A stretch of DNA of 64,000 nucleotides from Gymnothorax reevesii (lineage: Eukaryota; Chordata; Actinopteri; Anguilliformes; Muraenidae). The position numbers and the translations under genes are program-made. Shown in pieces: positions 22,321-32,757 of this stretch. How positions within the stretch are numbered: the stretch's first letter is position 1; each line of letters opens with the position of its first letter. The stretch spans positions 53,795,620-53,859,619 of the forward strand of contig CM056583.1 in the NCBI GenBank assembly GCA_029721435.1, given 5' to 3'. Under the pieces are notes generated by a model. That model was not told the DNA's origin. It did not search any database and saw only the letters and a program-made list of their open reading frames with translations.

Positions 22321-23040
22321 GTTTGAATAGTGCCTTGTTGTGAACTGTGGAGGGCAGCATTACACCGAACTGTATACAGCCTGCCGGAATCTCAGATGAA
22401 GAAGAATGGTAGACCTAATATAAAACATCAATCTCTTACAAAACTTCTGAATTCCTGCAGCTCACAAAACACCGCCCCCCCCCCCCCCCGCGTTCGCGTC
22501 CGATCAGCTTGATTAGCCTAAGTAAATGTTTATAAAAATGCTATTTTTCCGACTAAGGTCCATGTGTTAAGGCTGTTTATGTAAAAAATAAAACTCCGTC
22601 TACAACCAGTGACATTACCATAATGCAGGTTAACACTCAACAAATTTACCAAGTAATAGATTGAATTAAATGGGCTTCCAATAAGCTGCATTGTCATTAA
22701 CAATTAAGACATACAGCTTTGCATCCATGAGGAAGGCAACAATATGAGATTTCTTGGATGGCAAGTAATTGACATTCCTTGAAAATCACTTCTAAGTATA
22801 ATGTAATTTAGTAAATGCTGCTGAAGGTGGTATTCAGATAAGGTTTAGATTTAATCTAATTAGATACTTAGCGTTCCAGGAGCTGCAATGCAAAGATCTC
22901 ATGATTGACTTTGCTACCTTGAAAGTTTCACGCATGGCACGCATATTAAATGATTTTACATGCACGACCAGCGTCAAACTTTAACAATCCAATAATAACT
23001 AATTTACTTAATCATTCAATTACCAACGCTTCAACGCAAG
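22321..23040. other. No recognisable gene; 15-base poly-C run
   Basis: Contains a C homopolymer at about 22,475-22,489. The remainder is AT-rich and was not recognised. Confidence 0.5.
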
Positions 23041-23440
23041 AACCTCACGTCCACTAGCAGAAGCACAGCTCATGAGCACTTGACTAGTGTCTTCATTATG
23101 GGTGTACATTTCCTAGCTGCCTAGCATTCACAGATACAACGCGTATGTACCTCACGTCCACTTGCAGTGGTATTACTCACGATTGCTTGGCTGGTGCCAG
23201 GTTATGGGTGCACATTGCCTAGCTTGTAAGCAGTCACAGATACTATGCGTGTCCACTTTACGTCTACTTGCAGTGGCAGTGCATGTGCGCTAAGCAAGCC
23301 CCATGGCTATGAGAACTGTTGGTAAGTAATCACAGATACAATGCAATGCATCTACCTTACTGGCTGCCTCACGAGTGCTGAACTAGCACCTTGGTTATGG
23401 GAGCACGTCGCCTAGCAGGCACTATCAACTACTTTGTGTA
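23041..23440. repeat. Degenerate tandem repeat, about four units of 100-110 bp
   Basis: Units begin near 23,041, 23,149, 23,255 and 23,354. Each contains a diverged version of: ACCTCACGTCCACTTGCAG; then CTTGGCTGGTGCC-like sequence; then GGTTATGGGTGCACATTGCC; then a CACAGATACAATGCGT-type segment. Divergence between units is high (roughly 20-30% by eye), so the array is old. No open frame spans it. Confidence 0.82.
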
Positions 23441-23569
23441 TGTGGTGGAAATGTCACACCCCATACCATAAATTTATTTTGGTCACACTTTAGACAAAGT
23501 GTTGCTCATCAAAGCTTTATACAGCATGCATAATTTTTAGACTCAGATTTTATTGAGCGAGGGGGTAAC

Positions 23570-24731
23570 CCCCGCAGGGCCGAAGGCAAAGGTATAGAGT
23601 ACACAATCCAAAAGTCACAATCCAGGAGGGCAGAATCAGAGTCGAAAACCAGGGCAGCAAACAGTACTCGTGGTCAGGCAAAAACAGGTTCGGTAACACA
23701 GGCACAGGTTTGTCAGAGAAGCAAAAAACCAAAAACCAGTGGGCAAAATCCAAACCGTAAACAGGGCAGCAATCACAAATCGTAGTCGGGCAAAAAAGGG
23801 CTCGTAAACACAGATGCAACAGTAATCCAAAATGCAGAGCCAAAAATCTTAAGTCGGACAGTCCAGTCAGAAGAGTAACGCTATGAGTACAAGGCGAATA
23901 CGAAAGCAGCAGAGGTAAACAAGAGAAACATTCTGACAAGGAAGTACTGTGAAAAGACGCCTAATATACACTCCTGGGAGATCACATGATACATAGAACA
24001 CAGGTGCAGGAAATGAGGTTAATTACAAAGGAGGGAACAAGAGGGAGAACCTAATCACATAAAATGGGCAAAAGCCAAAACACGGACAGGGATCACGAGA
24101 CAATCCTAAAGACAGATATACGGCTCCGGTCAAGGAGTTCTAACGTGCATAGATAATAAGAGAAAGGATAGTGCGAGCAGGTGTGGAAAATCCACAGAAA
24201 CGCAGCAGAGAAGATTGGAGAAAGACAAGAGGCGGAGACAAGAGCAGGGCGAGTGCTGAGAGCTTGTTAATCAATTAGTAAGTGCAGCTATACAATCCCT
24301 AGCGCTCGTTAGTAAGTTAGTATTATATACAATGTTAGTTGGATTAGTAATTCTAGCGAAAACAACAAACTGTAAGTATCGGTTCGTAAAATAGAAAAGT
24401 AAGGCGAAAGAAGTAAACGAGATTGGAAGGAATGGTTGAAATCCAGAAACCATTAAATCACCCGAAGAGTGGCACGCAATACCGGGGCTGTGAGCAATGA
24501 CAAGACAAGAGACCAGACGGTAGGAGACAAGGTGCAATGCATGGAAAAAAAAATGTGGACCGGAATAAAACTATGGTAAAAAGAAAATCATGGTAAAACT
24601 AAACTAAGACAATACATGAACAATTCTCAGATACCAAATCACAATACAAATTTCAAAGAATAGTCAGACATTGCAGAAATCCAAATCAGACAGAACATCA
24701 AAACATGGCAAAGCATATCAGAATCATAACA
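23570..24731 (-). mobile_element. Solo LTR, family 'A', copy 2 (variant 3' end)
   Basis: The minus strand begins TGTTATGATTCTG and shares most of its length with the other three copies. The 5-bp duplications are perfect: GTAAC at 23,565-23,569 and 24,732-24,736. The length, 1,162 bp, agrees with the others. The 3' terminal ~100 bp differs: it ends ...CGGCCCTGCGGGG, not the ACGTCACA type, so this copy belongs to a subfamily or a recombinant. No internal retroelement sequence is present. Confidence 0.8.
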
Positions 24732-24736
24732 GTAAC

Positions 24737-25692
24737 CTTGTCTTTTTTGTTAACAAGTTGAATTGTCTGGGGGATGCTCAGCACCAAAACCTTTGACCTA
24801 TCACCAGTAAAGATAGTCAAGCAAAGGCCATGAAATTAGCTTTGTTCCATTGAAGTTAGCGAATTGAAAGAAACTTGATGACTAAATGAACTGTCTAACG
24901 ATGTGGGGCATGGAGAGTGAATGAATGGTTTAGCGATTGATCCTGCTCACATATCCCAGTTTGTTTGGGCTACATTACTGCATTTTGAGAGTAATGAAAT
25001 TGTGAGGAGTGGTCCAAACTTTGAGCTCCAGAGCCATGGCATTGTTTCTATTTGCTGATAAATCCGGTCTCCAAAAATCCACCACCATCATTTTACCCTT
25101 GTAATTAAGGTGATACCGCCTTAAGAGCTGAATGTCATTACATTTTTAATAAAAGTTCACCTGATTACAAAGCCATTCTTGACAATAGCCATTTGGAGTT
25201 TTTTGTACATTTCTCTTTGCCACTTGGAGAACTCAACTACTTTTTGTGACTATCAGATTTTGGAGCTACTTTTAGCTCTAAAAGCCTTTGTGAATTACTC
25301 TTAATAAAAAAAGTTAGGAGTGACATGCCTTTTTTTTAAGGATTTCTCCTAAACCAGCCAGATAGCTACTTCTAGGCTTAACATTTTTTGTGAATACTGC
25401 AGAAAGTTTTTGTTGTGACAAACACTGGATTTTTAAGACCTGATGCTGGGAACAGCTTGGCTTGCCCTTGTCATTTTTGGCTTGTAGAATACAGCGGTTG
25501 TTCTTTCCAAAGACCACTTGAATTGTTGACTCCTTGGACCATAAAGAAATACTTCAACTGTGCTGCTGCCAATCTCGGATGACACCAAGCTGTGAGAAAT
25601 AAGCTGAACTTCTGGACATGATTGTTATGCATGGCTTCAGATTTGCATTGTAAAGCTTTAAGTTGCACCTGAGGATGCAGTGATAAATGATG
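24737..25692. other. No recognisable gene
   Basis: The minus-strand frames near 25,314-25,739 overlap each other and show no family motif. Confidence 0.4.
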
Positions 25693-25694
25693 TA

Positions 25695-27238
25695 CACTGA
25701 ACAAAAATATAAACGCCCCATGTCAAATATTGATGCCATATAGAGTTAACAACTCTAAGTGAGCATATGCTGACTTTTACTTATACAATAGGGATATTAT
25801 ATACCTGGGACAATAAAAGGCCACCCCAAAATGTCAAATTTTGTCAAAAGTCATCATGCCTCAGATGTCTCAGGTCATGCGGAAAGGTGCCATTGGCATG
25901 GTGGATGCAGGGATGTCCACCAGAGCGGTCGCTGTGCAGCTGAACGTTAACTATCAGACGATAGTGTTGTGATTCTGCGTTGTTGTCATGTTTATGTTCA
26001 GGTTCTGTGTTCATGATTTTGTCTTTCATTTATTCTTATGCTCAGGTTTTTCTTTCATTCCATTTCTGTTCCATTGCACTTGTCTCCCCTGTCTTGTGAT
26101 CTTTTGTAGTTGGTTCAGTCCGTCTTCCCTGTCAGCGTGCCCACTGACTTCGGGTGATTTAAATTAATTCCGGTGTTTAAAATATTCCTTCGATTCTTGT
26201 TTTCTTCCTTCGTCTTTCTGTTCTGAATACTAACAAGACTAACATTTGTATTTTGTATCACTGTCTACTAACACAACTAATCCATGTATATAAGATTACT
26301 AACTTACTAACAAGCACTCTAGTTTAATATGTAAAGTTGCACCGCTACTAATTTAGACTAATTCTCTCTCCGCAATCGCCCTGTTTTATACTCCGGCTCT
26401 TAGCTTGTTTCTGTCCTCTCCTAAGCTTCAGCGAGATCTTTCGCACACGCCTAATCACTCTCCTGCGCTCCTTATCTGTGCACGTAGAACTTCGGGACCG
26501 GAGCTGTTTAAATGTCACAGGCTATTTGAGTGATTCCCGTTCGTGTTTTGTCTTTCGCCAATTTTCGTGGTTAGGGCTTCTATCAAGTGATTTTCCTGTT
26601 GTAATTAGTCTGATTCTCTACACCTGATTGCTGTATAGTATGTGACCTTCCCAGTAAGTATATTAGCAGTCATTTTACTCACAGCTCTTGTTAGAACATT
26701 GATCAATACTTCTTACTTCATCTTGTATGCCATTGAATCTCATCTACTGGACTGTCCGACTTGATTCTTGCCATTGCCCATTTTGTATTTTTGTCTTTCT
26801 GGATTTCGACCCATTTTTGTATGACCACGATTTCTGTCTTTGGATGCACTGTGTATGACCCTTGGCTTTGTTCATCGACTACGACTTTTTGCCTATCGTT
26901 TTTGTCCCTCTGCTCATCTGTCTTACTGGTTCTGACCCCTGCCTTTCTAGTCGACACTGCTTTTGGATTTCGGATTGTCTATTGGCAATTCCTGTGTTTT
27001 TTGGCTTTGGCTCAGACTCCAATACAGGCATATGTTTTTTGAATTTGTCTCTCACGAGTGGTTCCTAAACCGTACCTCACAGAGAGGCCATTTGAGAGTT
27101 AGTTTCCGACAGATGTCGCATGGGGAAACGCACGCGTTTGATGGCCCTTGGCATGCTGGAGAACAGTGCTATTCACAGACAGTTTTTTGTTAATAAAAGC
27201 TCAAATTTGACATGGGGCATTTATATTTTTGTTCAGTG
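25695..27238 (+). mobile_element. Tc1-like element interrupted by a solo LTR
   Basis: Terminal inverted repeats CACTGAACAAAAATATAAAC (left) and the matching right end (ATATTTTTGTTCAGTG, ending 27,238) share a further ATTTGACATGGGGC-type block. TA lies on both sides (25,693-25,694 and 27,239-27,240). An N-terminal transposase segment reads 'MPQMSQVMRKGAIGMVDAGM' from 25,857, then '...RAVAVQLNV', and is cut by the solo LTR at 25,965. After the LTR only about 155 bp remain before the right terminus, so the catalytic domain had already been deleted. Confidence 0.88.
25965..27081 (+). mobile_element. Solo LTR, family 'A', copy 3
   Basis: Plus-strand copy, starting TGTTGTGATTCTG and ending CCGTACCTCACA. 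The flanking 5-mers are GATAG (25,960-25,964) and GAGAG (27,082-27,086), a duplication with one mismatch. The length is 1,117 bp. A weak TATA-like TATATTAGC near 26,657 lies where the other copies have TATTTAAG. The polyadenylation ATTAAA seen in copies 1 and 4 is altered. It interrupts a Tc1-like element inside the transposase N-terminus. Confidence 0.86.
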
Positions 27239-27240
27239 TA

Positions 27241-27974
27241 TACTGAGCAAGTTTTCAAAAAGTATTTCTGAGCTAATGTGGTGATATCAATTGCTGTTGC
27301 ATTATAATTCCCAAGGAACCTTTACACTCCAGGATTCAAGCAGTCCTTCCGTCCCCCCTTTTTTTTTCTTTTGTAAATTTGGCATCTCCAATCTCACCCG
27401 AATCTGGAATGCCCAATTGGGGAACTATATACAAGGCTTGCTCATGTGGGACCCCTTGTTGCACATTCAGGAGACTGAAGACAGTTTGCGGCGCTCCTCC
27501 AAAGCACGCGCCTGTCAGCCACTGCTTCTTTACACTCCTGGGTTGTTTGTGCGCTACTCTGAAAAAGCTGCCGCACACTGCCGGTTGGTACGACCAGGCC
27601 TCGAACCCACGCCATGATAGTTGCTTCTGCTTCATAATGCGTCCTTCCATCTTTTGAATGTTACTCTCCGTAGATGGTAAAATGCCTAAAATCTTACCAA
27701 ATTTTCATAGGAGAACACTGTATGCAAAATGAGGGATTGTAAGCTTACACATCGGTTTCCAAATTGGTGGGACTCAACTGATCTTTGCTCTTGAGGGGCT
27801 TGGCCTTTGTCTGAGGCTCCTTTATATTATAACATGAGTCGCTCCCCTACTTCACATCACTTTATCACTGCAACTTGTCACATCATAAATAGGCCTAAAT
27901 TGCCCCAGCACCAATTCTTGGAGTATGCAGCAGTCATCGGACTTCAAATAAGTACTTATTTTCAATAAATAAAT
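27241..27974. other. Unclassified; contains an isolated box-B-like motif
   Basis: Near 27,595-27,615 the minus strand has GGGTTCGAGGCC, an exact RNA polymerase III box B. No convincing box A lies at tRNA spacing, so this could be a SINE fragment or chance. The open frames 27,291-27,657 on both strands overlap and show no family motif. Confidence 0.4.
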
Positions 27975-28131
27975 GACTATGGAAGCACAAAATAAAATAT
28001 GTTTTCAGAATTGAAGAGGGCGGACTGATTTTTCAAATTACTCCTTTTCAATTTTATTTGCTTTTTCAATAATGTGCGAACTTTTTTGCTTTTTAAATAA
28101 TGTGCAAACTTTTTTTGGAATTGGGGTTGCA
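27975..28131 (-). repeat. Fragment of a fish 'ACAACCCCAATTCCAAAAAA' repeat
   Basis: On the minus strand the outer end reads TGCAACCCCAATTCCAAAAA and is followed by an AT-rich body. This is the same terminus as the element starting at 63,219. This repeat is widespread in fish genomes and is thought to be a DNA transposon derivative. Only the end is present. Confidence 0.6.
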
Positions 28132-29958
28132 TAACAAAGCCAAAAATCTGAATGATATGGCTGATTAACTGCAACTTGAATTCAATTCTGCATGTGATCA
28201 GCTTTGGCTCTAATGACAAACAGGAGAAACTGCCTTCTCTAAAACTCAATTTGTTCTTTACAAACCACACCAAGATTAATGTAGCCCTGAACTTTTTAAG
28301 AAACTCTATTTAAATGATGGATCATCCCTTCCAAAAAGTCACACATTAATTTTTATTTTGTTCTGATATTTCCTTTCCTCACATCTTTTGATTCTATTAC
28401 AAGTATCACTGAGCACACTTTAATCACTGGAAAGGAAAAGATACATGACGATTCGTGAAAAGGGCTCTATAGGGCCTACATCAATGAAATGTGTGTGTCA
28501 GTCTTTACTCTTTAGACAGTGAAATGCCTCTCAACTTTACATTGTATTCAGTATCATGTCTCAAATGCTGCTTGATGCTGCTGAGTTCGCAATTCCATTT
28601 ACTTTCTCGGATGGATCAATATTAATATAAAAAACCTTGATTTGTTGTCATGGTAATTGCATTTTTGATTGAAATTCAACTTTCACAAAAAAATTCAAAA
28701 TTTAAACTTAAATGGTATGTTTCCACTCAGAAAAGCATTTGTGGCTGTATTTGATTTTTCATCAGATAAAGCGGCTTGTAGGATTGAGCACAGTGTGTAT
28801 TGACAATTAATACAGCACAGTGAAATTTAGGTAAATATTCCCATTCCTGCTAGGTACAATAGGTCATTAACATAGAAAATTACAAGTGATGCAAACGTGG
28901 GGAGTTTTTCTTTTTCCTTTTTGACTGCCTGAACACAAACTGCCTAAATTCTAATTACAATGAGAGGGCAGGGGCTAATGTACTAACAACATTCATGTTC
29001 ACATGCTTTTACACACAATTAACTTCGCTAATGGGTCTGTGGTGTGTGTGCGTTAAAAATGTGCATGACAGACATAGGTCTCATAGAAGGGGCTTCTGGC
29101 TACGGTGCGTGCCAACTGTGTGGTCGTCTGCGGCTGTGTATTGAGATTGAGAGGCTGAGCTGACTCTGAGTCAAATGCAGAGGTTGGTGACAGGCATGTA
29201 CTGTATGAATTTCAAGAATACACCATTCGTTTATGCTTTTTGTTTCACCTTAGCCTATACTACTGAAATAAACTTTCAAATCAAATCCATCTTAAGAAGC
29301 AGAAAGTTTTTTTTTGATCAGTCTTTATGGCTCAGTATCTGCCTCCTTGTTTCAGCTGTACCTTTGAAAAGATTCACAAGAAATGGTACATTCTCCCATC
29401 CTACTGTTTTCTGTGGGGAAGATGCAATGTACATGCCATTATATCTAGTTTTGTATAAATTGGAACACTTTCACCATCATTCTAAGTACACCTCCAAAAA
29501 TAAATAAATTAATGTTAATTGTATTAGTTGTTATGAGCCTGTTCCGCTGCGTAGGCTATCAAAGGCAGGTGCTCTTCTTCTCGACTGCTGTCGATAACGC
29601 ACATACAGATACTGTAGACCATTGCCCCCTCAGGTCACAGAATCTGATGGGCCACAAATTTTGGCGGAACAGCGCACCTTCACAAGTAGAGAGAACTGTT
29701 TCTTTGTGGTGTTCTCTCACCAAATTGGGTAGAAGCAGTGGGTGACTCCAGAATTTTATATACTGCTTTACTGCAGAGAACAGTGACTGAGAGACCTTTA
29801 TCATTGACTAGATACTCCAAATCAATGATCTCTGTTGGAATGTGGAGCTATTTAACACTTACGAAGCAGCCATCCTCAGCCCTGCCAACTGGTGTTTCCA
29901 CAATGCTTTAAACAGGCAGCACACAGTGGCAGCAGTCCATAGCAGCAGGTGTCAACCG
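28132..29958. other. No recognisable gene
   Basis: AT-rich. The open frame 29,175-29,507 (110 codons) has no recognised domain. Nothing here is supported as coding. Confidence 0.4.
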
Positions 29959-29962
29959 TTAA

Positions 29963-30240
29963 AGGGGACCTAACATGCTGTTCCTTCTTTTAATACATAT
30001 TAAAAGAAAATGCGCTTAACAGAAAATGCGCGTAAGCCAGGGGGAGAATACGCGTAAGTGTTATTTGCATGAGAAACGCCCGGAAACGCCCCGATTTTGG
30101 CCTGGCTCCGCCCCAAGCGCGTAACTGCCTTCAAGGCACGTAATACACAGACTTAAGTCGAGGGGAGAATACGCGTAGGCTGAAAAGCGCGTAGCTACAC
30201 GCTTTTTTCGACTTAAGCGCATGGGAGAAAAGACCCCATA
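29963..30240 (+). mobile_element. TTAA-type element end carrying a CpG-rich repeat
   Basis: TTAA at 29,959-29,962 is followed by AGGGGACCTAACATGCTG, which resembles the terminus of a widespread fish TTAA-target transposon (Kolobok/piggyBac type). From 30,003 to 30,235 it contains a CpG-rich block with the repeated phrase GGGGAGAATACGCGTA and several GCGCGTA motifs. This block has a second copy at 46,508-46,695. The other end was not found, so the element is either truncated or longer than annotated. Confidence 0.5.
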
Positions 30241-30280
30241 ATGATTTACACCTGGGTGTGGGGAAGAAGACAAGACAATA

Positions 30281-30360
30281 CACCGATCAGCCACAAAATT
30301 ACAACCACCTTCATAATATTTTGGAGGTTCCACTTCCGGTTCCAAAACAGTCCCTCCAAA
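30281..30360 (-). mobile_element. Tc1-like 3'-end fragment (fourth family)
   Basis: Begins TACACCGATCAGCCACAAAA, the terminal inverted repeat of a widespread fish Tc1-like family. It continues with the family's 3' untranslated and C-terminal region (ACCACCTTCATAATATT, CCAAAACAGTCC). Only about 80 bp are recognisable. Confidence 0.65.
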
Positions 30361-31167
30361 CTGATGTCCACTTGATGTCTTGGCTTCTGGGTTTCCCCAC
30401 ACAGTGTTTCTCAAGACATTACACTCTCTCTTCCAGCTTGTCGTCTTCCCACAGATCATCTTGATGCTTTCTTTTCCCATGTAAATTGTGCCCACGTGCC
30501 TGGTTGGTGCACATTATGTTAAAGAAAATGGGACTCACTGGACCAGGGGCCCCTCTTTAATAGCTCGCAGTTCTACTTCTGATGTTCATGTACTTTTTGT
30601 CAGCGCTTTTGACAATGGATTGGGGCAAGAGCGGCACTGTGATTGGACAGCAGCTGGTAAAAATTATGGAATTGCCACACATAAAAGATGTACGTCTAGC
30701 TTCTTAACTTCATTGCAAATTAAGTAAAATCTCTGATACGACACAAACTTTTTTTTATTAGCTTAACATTCAGGCGTTATGAAACACACCTCAAGCAAAG
30801 TAGATGAAATTATTTAACCCCTTTACGCAGAAGCCAAATATGGCTATTCATACCTTACCCTATTTAAGGCTTTATAATTCAAATTTGAGCTTCACAAAGA
30901 CGGAGAAAATGGCTAACACAAAACGAGACTCTTGTAGCATTTAGAGTTCCATCTTATTTCAGTTTTTTTTCATAATTTGAATTCAGAGTAAGGGCCACAA
31001 ACAAATAATTTTCATGAAAATTCAGCAATGAAATTATTTAAAAAATACAGAGAATTGAAAAATGGCTGGGAGTTAAAACAATACATTTCTGGGATCATAA
31101 ACCCTTTGACCATAAGTGTACTTCATCTGACAGTGATTTTCAAAATAATCAACTTTTTATGAGCCAA
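30361..31167. other. No recognisable gene
   Basis: AT-rich sequence between the Tc1 fragment and the next TTAA element. Nothing was recognised. Confidence 0.4.
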
Positions 31168-31454
31168 TTAAAGCTGTCGTATATGATTTGAAAGTTTGAT
31201 CATTATCAATAACCTCATTTAGATGGTGGTTATGGTCCTTTAGTACAACCTACACAATGTGAAGTGCAAAAAAAAAAAAAGAAAAAAATCCATTCACTCT
31301 AGTGGCTGCAGGGCTGCAGAGACATTGACCAATGTAAGCCATCCGGCCGGATCGTTTACATTGGTTAACGTCTCTCTTCTACTCTCATCCAATCCCCTCG
31401 CTCTAGTTGACACCTCCCCCGAGAGCTTGCTCTGACTCCTCGTCCCCGCCCCCT

Positions 31455-31500
31455 TCTGCATTATAAACTTCCTGCAACAAGCAAGTAGCTGAGTAGCAGT
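31455..31500 (+). promoter_or_regulatory. Putative TATA promoter of the element ORF
   Basis: CATTATAAAC (about 31,459-31,468) lies about 55 bp before the ATG, downstream of a GC-rich stretch (CCCCGCCCCC) near 31,444-31,453. Inferred from position only. Confidence 0.4.
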
Positions 31501-31521
31501 TTAGCAACAAGTGCTTGAAGA

Positions 31522-31755
31522 ATGGAAGAGAAAAACAGCGACAGCAACAAGCAGCCCCTGCTTGCCCCACCGGAAAAAGTTGGGAGAAAGCGTATGTCTG
31601 CAGAAAAAAAGGCAGAGACAAAGAGGAAATGTGAGCAATGCACGACTCAAAGCTGAGTAAACATCGGGTCATCCAATCACCGCTGGAGGAAGCTCCAGGG
31701 GGATTTTGGCCTGAAAACCGATGCTGATACCGCAGACTTTTTGTTGAACAAGTAG
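31522..31755 (+). pseudogene. Short Trp/Arg-rich first-exon ORF with in-frame stop
   Basis: 78 codons from ATG to TAG, broken by TGA at codon 45. The first part is Lys/Glu-rich ('GRKRMSAEKKAETKRK'). After the stop it reads 'VNIGSSNHRWRKLQGDFGLK', then 'TDADTADFLLNK'. I recall a similar pattern (V/I-N-I-G-x-x-x-x-R-W-R-x-L, G-L-K-T-D-A-x-x-A-x-F-L-L) from the N-termini of repeated, uncharacterised fish proteins that are probably transposon-encoded. The final codons are followed by AG|GTAATT, a plausible splice donor. The function is unknown; an N-terminal domain of a transposon protein is the best guess. Confidence 0.55.
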
Positions 31756-32543
31756 GTAATTTTTGACTTTTATTCTGTGACTTGTTACATAAATAACTTT
31801 TTATAAGTCTATGATAATGCTGGCTTATGACTATAAACGCTGCCGGTCATTTTCTCTGTGTCGACAGACAGCGTCGAAACGTTAGCCGTTTATTTTTAGC
31901 ATTGTAAACTAGCATTTTTATCATCAGCGTTGTGCCTGAATGCATTCAATGAACTCTTGAACTCCTTCATATGTATTTCCAATTGATCAACGTTATTGTG
32001 AATGTGTTCATTGTGGCGTGTGTGAACGGCATGCTCTCTTATTGATGCAGAAACCCCAGCTCAGACACGCTGCAAACATCCCTGTGATTGAGAAAGGCAA
32101 ATATTTTATATTTGACCAGATGTTATTCTTGTTCATTTATGTGGAATAAATATTGCACTGTGGAGCTGTTGTGGTATTATCATTAGCTCTGTGTCTGTTT
32201 ACTGCGGCTTGTTGCTCTGGTAAAGGGGGTGTGTCTGGGCCTCTCCACGCGGACGGCCACACGTGCTTGGTGGGAAGGATCAGGGAGGGCAGGATGCTTT
32301 TTTCAAATTTTTCTCAATTTCTCAATCTTTCTCAACTAATTCTCAGATCGTATACTACAGCTTTAAGATAGCTTTCTGACTGGCTCCCCATGCTGTAAGA
32401 GCCCTCAGAATGACACACAATCAAATCATAAAATAATCAAATGTTTAACACAAATCAACTTTTGACTCATTACTTTCAATATGAATGAATGATTTTTATG
32501 TGGAATTTAGCATGAGTTCATCAATATATGATAAAGTTTAGAG

Positions 32544-32749
32544 CAGGGGTCCCTAATCTTTCCCAGAAAGGGCCGGTGTGGGTGCAGGCTTTCATTGCAA
32601 CCAAGCAGCTACACACCTGATGCTACTCTAATCAAGCTTATTAGCAAAGAGTCTAGGGGTTGATTAGTAGTATCAGGTGTGTAAGTACTTGGTTGCAATG
32701 AAAGCCTGCACCCACACTGGCCCTTTCTGGGAAAGATTGGGGACCCCTG
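32544..32749. mobile_element. hAT-type palindromic MITE
   Basis: Near-perfect foldback of 206 bp. Both arms start CAGGGGTCCC (T/C)AATCTTTCC and run about 95 bp. Perfect 8-bp duplications GTTTAGAG flank it (32,536-32,543 and 32,750-32,757), diagnostic of hAT insertion. High arm identity suggests recent activity. Confidence 0.95.
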
Positions 32750-32757
32750 GTTTAGAG

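Larger units (their letters stand above)
31172..32362 (+). mobile_element. TTAA-flanked element carrying promoter and first-exon-like ORF
   Basis: TTAA is present at both ends (31,168-31,171 and 32,363-32,366). The inverted termini are AGCTGTCGTATATGAT and, from the right, AGCTGTAGTATACGATC. TTAA duplication is characteristic of piggyBac and Kolobok elements. Inside are a GC-rich region with a TATA-like box (about 31,460-31,467), an ATG at 31,522 and a short broken coding exon. No transposase was found, so it is a non-autonomous or decayed copy of 1,191 bp. Confidence 0.72.

Noticed and set aside
26761..27193. Plus-strand 68-93-codon frames
   Set aside because: They lie within solo LTR copy 3 and its junction with the Tc1 element.
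27595..27615. Exact box B motif suggesting a tRNA gene or SINE
   Set aside because: No box A at the proper distance and no cloverleaf could be drawn, so no tRNA or SINE was called.
30061..30495. 144-codon minus-strand frame
   Set aside because: It crosses the CpG-rich repeat and a Tc1 end fragment, two unrelated pieces, so it is a chance frame.
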